Shown one piece after another: positions 18,363 to 26,457 of a DNA stretch of 64,000 bases (position 1 is its first letter; every line of letters begins with the position of its first letter). The DNA is from Anaerocolumna sp. AGMB13020. GTDB lineage: Bacteria > Bacillota > Clostridia > Lachnospirales > Lachnospiraceae. A model generated the notes under the pieces. It saw only the letters and a program-made list of their open reading frames with translations, had not been told where the DNA came from and did no database searches. The stretch covers positions 124,001 to 188,000 of the forward strand of contig NZ_CP136910.1 in assembly GCF_033100115.1 (NCBI RefSeq), read 5' to 3'. A program made the position numbers and the translations under genes.

Positions 18363-20966
18363 ATGGTCAAATTAAGAAACAACTGGAAATTGATAGGGAT
18401 TCTGGCTCTGGTTCTTATATGCCTGCCCTTCACAGAAGTATCGGCGGCATCCAAACTGAACCTGTATCTATACAGTACAAAGAAGAACCTGGTCTACACC
18501 AGTACACAAGCAAAATATACATTTAATGGTAAGACCATTAATATGAAGGACACACCAGGTATTATTATTGAGGGAACTTCGCTGGCTTCCTTTCTCGATG
18601 TTTTTGTTAATTCGGAAATCGGCCTAAAGTATTCCTACAACAAATCCAAAGGTGTTCTTACCCTGTCACAAAATGATAAAAAATTAGTACTGACAGAGGG
18701 CAGTAAGACCGCAGTGCTGAATGGGAAAAAAGTTACAATACCCCAGGCACCTACAAAAATAACCTTTAAAGATAACAAAAAAACGAAATACATGGTTCCG
18801 GTCACTTTTGTAGCCGAAAGCTTTGGTTATGTATATACCTGGAATTCAAGTACTGCTACCGGTGAAATTACCAGTCCCTTGAATCTATCCTATAACGGCA
18901 GTAAAGTTGCTTACACAGGAACCAAAGGTGTTGTTACCATTGATAAGAAAAAGGTTGATGTCAGTGACATGCCTAGTATTATTATTAATAATACCGCACT
19001 GCTTCAAGCTTATAAAGTATTTTCCTCTTCCTCCATTAAGGCTGATTATAACTTCGATAAGTCAACGGGGGTACTTACTTTATCCAACAGTACCACAAAA
19101 GTTCTACTGACTATGGGTAAGAAAACGGCATATGTTAACGGGAAAGCCAGAACAATGGACACCGCTCCTTTGCTCGTAACCAACCTGGATACAAAGGTAG
19201 CATATGTAATGGTCCCGGGCAGCTTTGTTGCTTCTTATCTGGGTTACGATTACAAGTGGGATTCTGCATCTAAAACTTCGATTTTAACAAAAAGTAAGAT
19301 TATAACTCTGCCTGATTCAGGAAACGGCGGCCCTGAATTAAGTGATGATCCCATACCTGATACCACAACCTTTAGCTGGGGTATTGCCGCTTCTAACCTC
19401 GAGGAATACACGAAATTAAGCAATTTAGGAAATACCCTCGAAGTATCACAGGATACACAGCAAAGTTCTTACATAACAGGAATTACGAAAGTGGAAGCCA
19501 CCGCGAACAGTGAGACCTATGCAATAAGCGGAACTGCTCCCTTTAGTAAAGCAACACTTACCAAACAGGATACTCAGCTCACCCTGCATATTAAAAATGC
19601 TATGGGCAGCAGCCAGACCCTGTCCTTAGGCGGCAGTCTTGCAAGCCTTATAACACTTAACGCCGACACAACAGAGACTACAGCCTTTAATTTCGTATTT
19701 TCCCTTGCTGAGCCGGAGCTTAAGTATGAATTATCCTTATCCGCAGACAGCACCACACTGTATGTTAAGCTCTATCGTAATTATATCAATCTTATTACGG
19801 CAGGAGTTTCTACCGGAGAGGAATTTTTACAGATATCCGGTATGAAGGATTTAAAGGTAAATTTAACTGAAGCAGGCAATATGATTACGCTGCAATTTCC
19901 TTCTACCGTAAATGGTATTGGAAATAATAACATTCAGACCAATCTCGCTGCACTGAAATCAGTTACCAGTTCAACGTCAGGCAATACTTCTGTGATAACC
20001 TTTGAAAAGAACTCAAATGCCGGTTATCGTGTTGAACAGAATGGAACCTCTTATAAAATAATTTTTGAAACAGAGGTAACCACTGGTTATTCCATTGAGT
20101 TCAAGCTTCCATCAGATCTATCCTTTTCTGATATTACTTCGGAAGATCAGTATTATAAGAATAGGATATTAATCGAGTTACCCGGTGACAGAACAGATTT
20201 CTATAATCAAAATCCCGTTGCCTGGTCTGATAATATCATTAATAAGCTGGGGCTTCTGGTAGAAGGCGACAAGACAAAGATTGTTATTGATACTGCCGTA
20301 CTGCAAGGCTATAAGCTTACAGATCTGGGTAATAACAAAGTTGGTATAACCCTTGGCAATCCGAAAGATATCTATAAGAATATCGTAGTTCTGGATGCAG
20401 GTCATGGTGGTACGGATCCAGGTGCCGTAAGAAGCTTAAACGGTAAGACCATATATGAAAAAGATCTGAATTATAAGATTATGTATGAACTTACCAGACA
20501 GTACTTTAACAGCCCTGATTCGGAAATAAAGGCTTATTATTCCAGATATGATGACACAAAGGTAGACCTCTACGGCAGAGCAGCTTTTGCTGATCTTGTT
20601 GGCGCAGATATGTTTGTAAGTCTTCATATGAATGCCAATACAAATTCCGATCCCAAGGGAACAGAAATCTATTACTACAGTGCAAATACCTCTAAGAACT
20701 CAGCCGGACTTAACAGTAAGACACTGGCAACCCTGGTTCTTAATTCTATGACTGATAAGCTGGAAACTCAGAAACGTTATATCTCCAGCCAGAATCTGGT
20801 TGTTACAAGAGAGACTAATGTTCCTGCAATTCTGATAGAGCTTGGTTTTATGTCAAACAAGAGTGATTTAACCTTGTTAACAAACAGTGATTTTCAGAAT
20901 AGGGCTGCATTGGCAATCTATGAAAGCATTTGTGAAGTATTTGATGCTTATCCCACAGGCCGATAA
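18363..20966 (+). CDS. secreted N-acetylmuramoyl-L-alanine amidase with copper-amine-oxidase-like N-terminal repeats
   Basis: Exported 867-residue protein. A signal peptide (residues 1-29, ending VSAA) is followed by two copies of the Cu_amine_oxidN1-type domain (about 35-160 and 170-310, each ending in a MVPxxFVAxxxGY motif). A Ser/Thr-rich beta region with AMIN-like segments (about 330-660) comes next, and an Amidase_3 catalytic domain from about 675. Zinc ligands are visible: VVLDAGHGG, YEKDLNY, SLHMNAN and ILIELGFM. It would cleave the lactyl-peptide bond of peptidoglycan, in growth, division or sporulation. Confidence 0.93.
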   Translation: MVKLRNNWKLIGILALVLICLPFTEVSAASKLNLYLYSTKKNLVYTSTQAKYTFNGKTINMKDTPGIIIEGTSLASFLDVFVNSEIGLKYSYNKSKGVLTLSQNDKKLVLTEGSKTAVLNGKKVTIPQAPTKITFKDNKKTKYMVPVTFVAESFGYVYTWNSSTATGEITSPLNLSYNGSKVAYTGTKGVVTIDKKKVDVSDMPSIIINNTALLQAYKVFSSSSIKADYNFDKSTGVLTLSNSTTKVLLTMGKKTAYVNGKARTMDTAPLLVTNLDTKVAYVMVPGSFVASYLGYDYKWDSASKTSILTKSKIITLPDSGNGGPELSDDPIPDTTTFSWGIAASNLEEYTKLSNLGNTLEVSQDTQQSSYITGITKVEATANSETYAISGTAPFSKATLTKQDTQLTLHIKNAMGSSQTLSLGGSLASLITLNADTTETTAFNFVFSLAEPELKYELSLSADSTTLYVKLYRNYINLITAGVSTGEEFLQISGMKDLKVNLTEAGNMITLQFPSTVNGIGNNNIQTNLAALKSVTSSTSGNTSVITFEKNSNAGYRVEQNGTSYKIIFETEVTTGYSIEFKLPSDLSFSDITSEDQYYKNRILIELPGDRTDFYNQNPVAWSDNIINKLGLLVEGDKTKIVIDTAVLQGYKLTDLGNNKVGITLGNPKDIYKNIVVLDAGHGGTDPGAVRSLNGKTIYEKDLNYKIMYELTRQYFNSPDSEIKAYYSRYDDTKVDLYGRAAFADLVGADMFVSLHMNANTNSDPKGTEIYYYSANTSKNSAGLNSKTLATLVLNSMTDKLETQKRYISSQNLVVTRETNVPAILIELGFMSNKSDLTLLTNSDFQNRAALAIYESICEVFDAYPTGR

Positions 20967-20986
20967 CAGGTAAGATGGACACAAGA

Positions 20987-21024
20987 GAGGGGCTGTTGCA
21001 GATAATGCAGCAGCTCTTCTTATA
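20987..21024 (+). terminator. intrinsic terminator after the amidase
   Basis: A 14-bp stem with three wobble pairs: GAGGGGCTGTTGCA (20987-21000) and TGCAGCAGCTCTTC (21006-21019). Confidence 0.7.
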
Positions 21025-21157
21025 CAGTCTACAAGATAAGACGGAATGCAACAGATTAAAATCAGTTTTTGGTTGGAAATTGATTTCAGCAGGATATAAC
21101 AGATTCCAGCAGGTTAAAGCCTCCAGTCAATATAAGCATTACTGTTAGGGAGTAACA

Positions 21158-21235
21158 ATGATTAATGTGCCAACGCACAGATGGGAGTTAATATGCTACG
21201 AAGGATTAGAACGAAATATATATGGGCTTTTTTAA
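21158..21235 (+). CDS. possible leader ORF overlapping the next gene's start
   Basis: An AGGGAG site lies 5 bases before an ATG at 21158 that opens a 25-codon frame running out of frame over the start of the GHL10 gene. It may tune translation of that gene or be chance. Confidence 0.25.
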   Translation: MINVPTHRWELICYEGLERNIYGLF

Positions 21236-23553
21236 TACTCTTTTCAGTAAGCAGCTTACTGCTTCATAAGAGTACTGTTTTGGCTGCAGCAGATAAAACA
21301 GCACCTAAATTAACGGTAACAGCAAATACAGAGGCACCGACGAATGGTAAAGTAAAGGTAACAGCAAAAGCAACAGATGCTTCCGGTATCAAATCGCTCA
21401 AATGGGCCAGTGGAAAAAGAACAGCAGCCTATTTTAAAACAGCGGGAACTGCATTAAAAATCAATTCAAAGGGTACAGCATCCGTTTCTTTCTCCGCAAA
21501 TAAAACCTATACCTTTTATGCGCTGGACAAAGCAGGTAATGCTGCCGTTAAGACCATAACCATATCAAATATTGATACCCTTGAGCCTGCGCTTGCAATT
21601 GCATTAAGTACCTCTGAGGTTACGAAGGGAAATGTTGTGTTATCTCTTACAGTAACCGAAGAAGGTAAAGGCATCAAGAGCCTACAGTATATGACAGGTA
21701 ATAGAAAAGCTGAGAACTTTTCAGAGACTTCAAAGGAAATTGCCCTGAAAAGTACAACAGCCGATGACGCGAAAGAAAATGTCCATACATACACAGGAAA
21801 ATTAACGATAACACGGAATAATACCATTACCTTTTTGCTAAAGGATCTAGCAGGTAATACTGCTCTTAATACGGTAAAGATAAGCAATATCGATAAGACT
21901 GCTCCGGTATTTTCCTATACTTTAAGTACGCTGAATCCTACAAGCAAAAGTGTAGAAGTAACGATAAAGGGTGAAGACAAGGAATCAGGTATCGCCTCTG
22001 CTTATTATATGTCCGGAGAAAAAAGCTCTGCTGATTTTACTGAAGGAGCCTATGAGACAGCTGCACTGAAAGAAGACGGTACAGGAACCTTTGCTGCAAC
22101 TGCAAATGGGACTTTTACAGTGCTTTTAAAAGATAAAGCAGGCAATGAAACAATTGGTTTGGTACAGATTACGAATATTGATGTTACAAAACCCACCTTA
22201 AGCCTTTCCTCCTCCGTTATGAATCAAAAGGCAACAATAACCTATAGTGTGAAAGATGCTTCAGGAATTGGGATGGTCAAATTCCTAAAAGGCAGCAATA
22301 CTTCGGTATCCTCGGCTAAATGGGATACGGCCAAGGATATTACTGCTGCAAAGAAATTTACTGCTACAGGGTCAGGTATCTATAGTGTTATGGTAGAAGA
22401 TAAGGCCGGTAATCGTACCATTAAGACGATTGAAATACAGTTGGAGCTTAAGGCTGTCTGGATTTCATATCTGGAATTTGCAAACTATGGTAAGAACGGT
22501 TTTACAAAGGCTACCTTTGAGAAGACCATCGATACCATGTTTGATAATGTTGTAGATCTGAAAATGAATGCTGTCGTAGTACAGGTACGTCCTTTCGGTG
22601 ATGCTATGTATCCTTCCGCGTACTTCCCCTGGTCAAAATATGCTTCTGGAACCCAGGGTACCAGCCCGGGATTTGATCCACTGGCTTATATGGTAGAAGC
22701 AGCTCATAAGAGAGGCCTTGCCTTCCACGCATGGCTTAATCCTTACAGAGTAACTACAGGAAGTACAGACTATTCCAAGCTGGCAAAAGATAATCCTGCC
22801 AGAGTATGGAAAGAAGATAAGGATTCCTCTAATGACAGGAATGTTCTTTCCTTTAATAATAACCTGTACTATAATCCTGCAGTAAAAGAAGTACAGGATT
22901 TGATTGTTAACGGTATTAAAGAAATCGTTACGAATTATGATGTGGATGGTATTCATTTTGATGATTATTTCTACCCTGCACTTGGAAGCAATTATAAGAA
23001 GAATTTCGATTCACAGGAATATGAAGCTTACGCTGAGATTTGTAAGAAGAACAATGTAACTCCAATGACAATTGCCAACTGGAGAAGATATAATGTCAAC
23101 ACCATGGTAAGAAACGCTTATAGTACCATTAAAAAGATTGATAAGAGTGTGGAGTTCGGTATCAGCCCGGGAGGTTTCATTGATTCTCTGGCAAGTGATC
23201 AGTCCTATTATGTAGATGTAAAGACCTGGCTGTCTTCCGATGGATATATTGATTATATCTGCCCTCAGCTTTACTGGACCTTCTCACATGCTACATATCC
23301 TTATGACAAGATTCTAAAGACTTGGCTGTCTTACCGAACCAGTTCGACGGTTAAGGTGTATGTAGGAATTGCAACCTACAGATCTGGTTCCAACATTGAA
23401 AAGGACTGGCTGAATGATCCGAATGTTCTTAAGAATATGGTGGAATACGGAAGGGATACAGGGCTAGTGGATGGTTATATGTTCTTCCGATATGACTTCT
23501 TTTATAATAAGACTACCAAACCAGGCGTAGATCTGATGCTAGAGATCTTGTAG
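21193..23553 (+). CDS. secreted Ig-like repeat protein with GHL10 glycosidase domain
   Basis: Exported 786-residue protein. A signal peptide (about residues 1-31) is followed by four Ig-like/Big-type repeats of about 95 residues, each with a Y/F-x-L-KDKAGN-like edge and a closing ISNID or ITNID. A C-terminal family-10-like glycosyl hydrolase domain (GHL10, formerly DUF187, YngK-like) starts at about residue 418 with KAVWISYLEFANYG. It contains AVVVQVRPFGDAMYPS, HAWLNPYRV, VDGIHFDDYFYP and YICPQLYWTF. The likely target is cell-wall or exopolysaccharide glycan. Start taken at 21193 because GGGAG lies 5 bases upstream. Confidence 0.9.
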   Translation: MLRRIRTKYIWAFLILFSVSSLLLHKSTVLAAADKTAPKLTVTANTEAPTNGKVKVTAKATDASGIKSLKWASGKRTAAYFKTAGTALKINSKGTASVSFSANKTYTFYALDKAGNAAVKTITISNIDTLEPALAIALSTSEVTKGNVVLSLTVTEEGKGIKSLQYMTGNRKAENFSETSKEIALKSTTADDAKENVHTYTGKLTITRNNTITFLLKDLAGNTALNTVKISNIDKTAPVFSYTLSTLNPTSKSVEVTIKGEDKESGIASAYYMSGEKSSADFTEGAYETAALKEDGTGTFAATANGTFTVLLKDKAGNETIGLVQITNIDVTKPTLSLSSSVMNQKATITYSVKDASGIGMVKFLKGSNTSVSSAKWDTAKDITAAKKFTATGSGIYSVMVEDKAGNRTIKTIEIQLELKAVWISYLEFANYGKNGFTKATFEKTIDTMFDNVVDLKMNAVVVQVRPFGDAMYPSAYFPWSKYASGTQGTSPGFDPLAYMVEAAHKRGLAFHAWLNPYRVTTGSTDYSKLAKDNPARVWKEDKDSSNDRNVLSFNNNLYYNPAVKEVQDLIVNGIKEIVTNYDVDGIHFDDYFYPALGSNYKKNFDSQEYEAYAEICKKNNVTPMTIANWRRYNVNTMVRNAYSTIKKIDKSVEFGISPGGFIDSLASDQSYYVDVKTWLSSDGYIDYICPQLYWTFSHATYPYDKILKTWLSYRTSSTVKVYVGIATYRSGSNIEKDWLNDPNVLKNMVEYGRDTGLVDGYMFFRYDFFYNKTTKPGVDLMLEIL

Positions 23554-23675
23554 GAGTAGGAAAAAAGAATTGTTCTGATATTAGAGCGTTTTGCAGGAAG
23601 CATAAATACCAGTTTTTTGTTATGTATAACTAAAACAAAAGAAATCGTAATAGATTGAATATACAATAATTATGA

Positions 23676-23713
23676 GGTACCGCAATTCCAACAGGAGTTT
23701 GCGGTATCTTTTT
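23676..23713 (+). terminator. intrinsic terminator after the GHL10 gene
   Basis: GGTACCGCAA (23676-23685) pairs with TTGCGGTATC (23699-23708), one wobble, followed by five Ts. Confidence 0.8.
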
Positions 23714-23849
23714 AGCTTAGCTGGCATTTGCAAAAGGAAACAGCAAAAATATGATTAAAATTATACAATAATTAGCATAGATAATTTTACCGGTTTATAT
23801 TAAAATAGATTGATAAATATCGTGTATAGTAGCATAAACAGGAGCGACA

Positions 23850-23960
23850 ATGAAACAGGGTAGCAGGATGGAAGTACTGGATGCCAAAGATATAAGACTG
23901 GATAACAAAGATATAAGACTGAATAAAACAGATATTACAAATATAAGTGTTGTGTTCTAG
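23850..23960 (+). CDS. possible small protein with an internal repeat
   Basis: A 36-codon frame has a good AGGAG site 6 bases before its ATG. The peptide contains the repeated unit KDIRL(D/N). After its TAG the same frame continues open with DIMKGRVRKPAYIELIDLLKS before a second TAG near 24026, so it may be a longer gene broken by a stop. It is the only gene-like item in the 23554-24110 gap. Confidence 0.3.
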   Translation: MKQGSRMEVLDAKDIRLDNKDIRLNKTDITNISVVF

Positions 23961-24110
23961 GATATTATGAAAGGGCGTGTAAGAAAGCCTGCGTATATTG
24001 AGCTTATAGATTTGCTGAAAAGCTAGTGAAAGGAAAAACGAGTAATAAATCCCTTCGAGAGTTACAATTTAGGAATGTGAAGCATAAGAGAAATAAGGAG
24101 AGTAAGACAA

Positions 24111-24731
24111 ATGAGAATACTATATGGAACAGGTAACCAGGCAAAACTGTCCTCCATGAGAAGAGCGCTTAAGAATCTGGAGGTGGAAATCGTCGGATTA
24201 AAAGATCTCAACTGCGACCTCCCCAAAATAGAGGAGACAGGAAAGAATCCTCTGGAAAATGCAAGAATAAAGGCCTATTCTTATTATAAAGTTTTTCAGA
24301 CCCCTGTATTTTCCTGTGATTCGGGTTTGTACCTAAAGGGGTTACCTGAGGAATATCAACCTGGTGTCCATGTAAGAAGAATAAAGGATATAGAATTAAG
24401 TGACAATGAAATGCTTGCTTATTACAGCAATTTGGCAGCTAAATTCGGAAATATATCAGCACGTTACCAGAATGCAATCTGCTTTATATTGGATAAAGAT
24501 CATGTATATGAGAGTATGGACGACTCGTTATCCGGCGAGGAGTTCTTTTTGGTAGAGAAACCTCATAAGAGAAGAGAACCGGGATTTCCATTAGACAGCA
24601 TTTCTGTACATAAGGTTACCGGACAGTATTATTATGATATTGAGGCTATCGATGCTGCCGATGAACAGGCACTTGATAGTGGCTTTTATAAATTTTTCAG
24701 AAATATATTCAGGGAAGAGAAGAGATTATAA
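24111..24731 (+). CDS. RdgB/HAM1-like non-canonical purine NTP pyrophosphatase
   Basis: Protein of 206 residues with the Ham1 pattern: N-terminal TGNQAKLSSM (TxNxxK), the acidic EETGKNPLENARIKA, FSCDSGLYLKGL and the late RREPGFPLDS. Members hydrolyse ITP, dITP and XTP to clean the nucleotide pool. The sequence differs from the housekeeping RdgB (no GxxGxR tail of usual form), so it may be a divergent paralog. An AAGGAGAG site precedes the ATG. Confidence 0.82.
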   Translation: MRILYGTGNQAKLSSMRRALKNLEVEIVGLKDLNCDLPKIEETGKNPLENARIKAYSYYKVFQTPVFSCDSGLYLKGLPEEYQPGVHVRRIKDIELSDNEMLAYYSNLAAKFGNISARYQNAICFILDKDHVYESMDDSLSGEEFFLVEKPHKRREPGFPLDSISVHKVTGQYYYDIEAIDAADEQALDSGFYKFFRNIFREEKRL

Positions 24732-24876
24732 TGAAAGGAAATTATTGCACCTGAGGTGAAGAGACCTTTTATAATTTAAGCGATTTTAAAATTCGCCTAA
24801 TAATATGTTGATATTTCATCTGTCCATTTTCAAATATATAAGTATATGATATTATTGCTTAAAAGGAGAGATGCAT

Positions 24877-25356
24877 ATGGATAATATTGATATAGGAATT
24901 TTAAGTGAATTAAAGAAGAATGGAAGAGCCTCTGCTTCCGAAATCAGCAGAAAAGTAAGTCTTTCTATTCCGGCGGTTGCAGAAAGAATTCGGAAGCTTG
25001 AACAGTCAGGTATTATAGAACAATATACGATTAAAGTAAGCCGCTCTAAAACAGGGAATAGGCTTCTTGCCTTTATATTTGTTAATATAAATAAAAATGA
25101 AAATATCGATAACTTCAGAAATATAATCGTAAAACACAGTTGTGTCCTCGAATGCCATCATGTAGCTGGTGAATATGATTATCTACTGAAAGTAGTCCTG
25201 GAAGATACGGAAGCTCTGGAGTATTTCTTAACCAGTATCCTGAAGAAAATCAAAGGAGTAGACAGCTCAAATACAATTATATCGCTGACTACTTTGAAAG
25301 AAGAACTAAATCTTTCGACTGTAAGGAGTTGTTCATATGATGCTAAAAGGTCTTAG
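24877..25356 (+). CDS. Lrp/AsnC family transcriptional regulator
   Basis: A 159-residue regulator. N-terminal winged helix MDNIDIGILSELKKNGRASA continuing through the recognition helix, then a RAM/AsnC ligand-binding domain with HHVAGEYDYLLKV. Start taken at 24877, 8 bases after GGAG; the ATG at 24871 is too close. Its end overlaps the LysE-family exporter gene by 20 bases, so it probably regulates that gene in response to an amino acid. Confidence 0.9.
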   Translation: MDNIDIGILSELKKNGRASASEISRKVSLSIPAVAERIRKLEQSGIIEQYTIKVSRSKTGNRLLAFIFVNINKNENIDNFRNIIVKHSCVLECHHVAGEYDYLLKVVLEDTEALEYFLTSILKKIKGVDSSNTIISLTTLKEELNLSTVRSCSYDAKRS

Positions 25357-25969
25357 ATTTGGTATGTTACTGCAATTATCTATTGGACCAATGTGTCTGC
25401 TGGTGTTTCAGACTGCCTCCTCCAATGGATTTCTTAGCAGTCTGAATCTTGTAGTGGCAATATCCCTGATCGATGCATTTTACATTGGTTTATCCGGCCT
25501 TGGTATAACAGCAGTACTCCGCAGAGAGGGAATACAGAAAATCATGAAATTCTTTGGCTGCCTTATATTAATCCTTTTTGGTTTGAATAATTTTTCTGGT
25601 TCCTTTGATATTGCTATTCTTCCAAAGCTTGCATTGTTTTCAAATGTTTCAGGGCGGAATCTGTTCCTTCAGGGATTACTGCTAACGGCATCAAACCCGC
25701 TTACAATTCTTTTTTGGAGTGGTGTGTTTACCACACAGGTATTAGAAAATCACTGGAATAAAGGGCAGTTGTTTGAATTTGCAGCCGGTTGTGTATTATC
25801 TACTTTAAGCTTCCTTACATTTATTGCTGTTTTAGGAAGTGTAATTGGAAACTTTCTGCCGTATCTTGTAATTCAGCTTCTTAATGGACTGGTGGGTGTC
25901 TTTTTGATATTCTTTGGTATAAAGATGCTTTTTGGGAAAGAGAAGGAGAAGCAGGCAGAACGATTGTAA
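25337..25969 (+). CDS. LysE/RhtB family amino-acid exporter
   Basis: A 210-residue membrane protein with about six transmembrane segments. The N-terminal LQLSIGPMCLLVFQTASSNGF matches the LysE-family start (GPxxxxV-like), and ASNPLTILFWSGVF matches the conserved NP motif in the middle. AAGGAG lies 9 bases before the ATG, within the Lrp gene, giving the common Lrp-LysE regulator/exporter pair. The exported amino acid is unknown. Confidence 0.9.
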   Translation: MMLKGLRFGMLLQLSIGPMCLLVFQTASSNGFLSSLNLVVAISLIDAFYIGLSGLGITAVLRREGIQKIMKFFGCLILILFGLNNFSGSFDIAILPKLALFSNVSGRNLFLQGLLLTASNPLTILFWSGVFTTQVLENHWNKGQLFEFAAGCVLSTLSFLTFIAVLGSVIGNFLPYLVIQLLNGLVGVFLIFFGIKMLFGKEKEKQAERL

Positions 25970-25987
25970 AGGAACTTATCTCTCGTC

Positions 25988-26016
25988 TTGACTTTCTGTA
26001 TTTTTAATGATATTAT
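25988..26016 (+). promoter_or_regulatory. promoter of the ileS leader
   Basis: TTGACT (25988-25993), 17 bases, TATTAT (26011-26016). Transcription would start near 26023. Confidence 0.7.
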
Positions 26017-26022
26017 ATGAAA

Positions 26023-26257
26023 AAATCAAACAAGATGACGAAGAAAGTAAGGATATTCTGAAAGTTACAGAGAGCCGTGGCAGCTGAGAAGCGGTACCGA
26101 CAGGAATAACCCCAAAATCACTTCTGATTGGCAGTTCGAAAGCTTTAGCCGGTAGACACTGACGGATTTCCTCCGTTACAAGGAACGCATATGTTGGTAT
26201 GTCGTAACAGGTGAATGTACTTTCAGCTCTCATCCTCTTACGGATGGGAGCTTTTTT
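26023..26257 (+). ncRNA. T-box-like leader with terminator upstream of ileS
   Basis: A leader of about 235 bases. Segments from AGAGAGCCG (26070) through GCTGAGAAGCGGTACC (26092) and GGAATAACC to AAAATCACTTCTGATT resemble T-box stem I, with ATC a fitting Ile specifier. Hairpins GACGGA/TCCGTT and ACGCATA/TATG-t-CGT follow. The terminator is AGCTCTCATCC (26225-26235) and GGATGGGAGCT (26242-26252) plus Ts. The canonical AGGGTGGNACCGCG box is not found; AACAGGTGAATGTAC stands where it should be. Uncharged tRNA-Ile control is inferred from position and stem I likeness. Confidence 0.6.
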
Positions 26258-26309
26258 GTATTCTCCCTTCGAACCTAGACCTATGCGACAAAAGGGAGGT
26301 GAAAAGGGC

Positions 26310-26399
26310 ATGATAAATGCCGTTCTTATCCTAAAACCATTTCAGGATTTTAATTGTTTGTACCGTGAAGATCTTGTGGCTGCATGGCAGTATAAATAG
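26310..26399 (+). CDS. possible 29-residue small protein between the ileS leader and ileS
   Basis: An ATG at 26310 follows AAAGGGAGGTG by about 10 bases, one of the strongest ribosome sites in the window. It opens a 29-codon frame ending 58 bases before ileS. The peptide starts MINAVLILKPFQDF. It could be a leader peptide, a small protein under ileS control, or a remnant. No family recognised. Confidence 0.4.
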   Translation: MINAVLILKPFQDFNCLYREDLVAAWQYK

Positions 26400-26457
26400 A
26401 AATCTGTTTGCCCACAGCATCCCGGTAATATATCAGGTTGAAAAGTGAGGTTATGAA

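Noticed and set aside
26200..26257. Canonical T-box motif in the ileS leader
   Set aside because: No AGGGTGGNACCGCG or close variant was found; the leader is therefore called T-box-like only.
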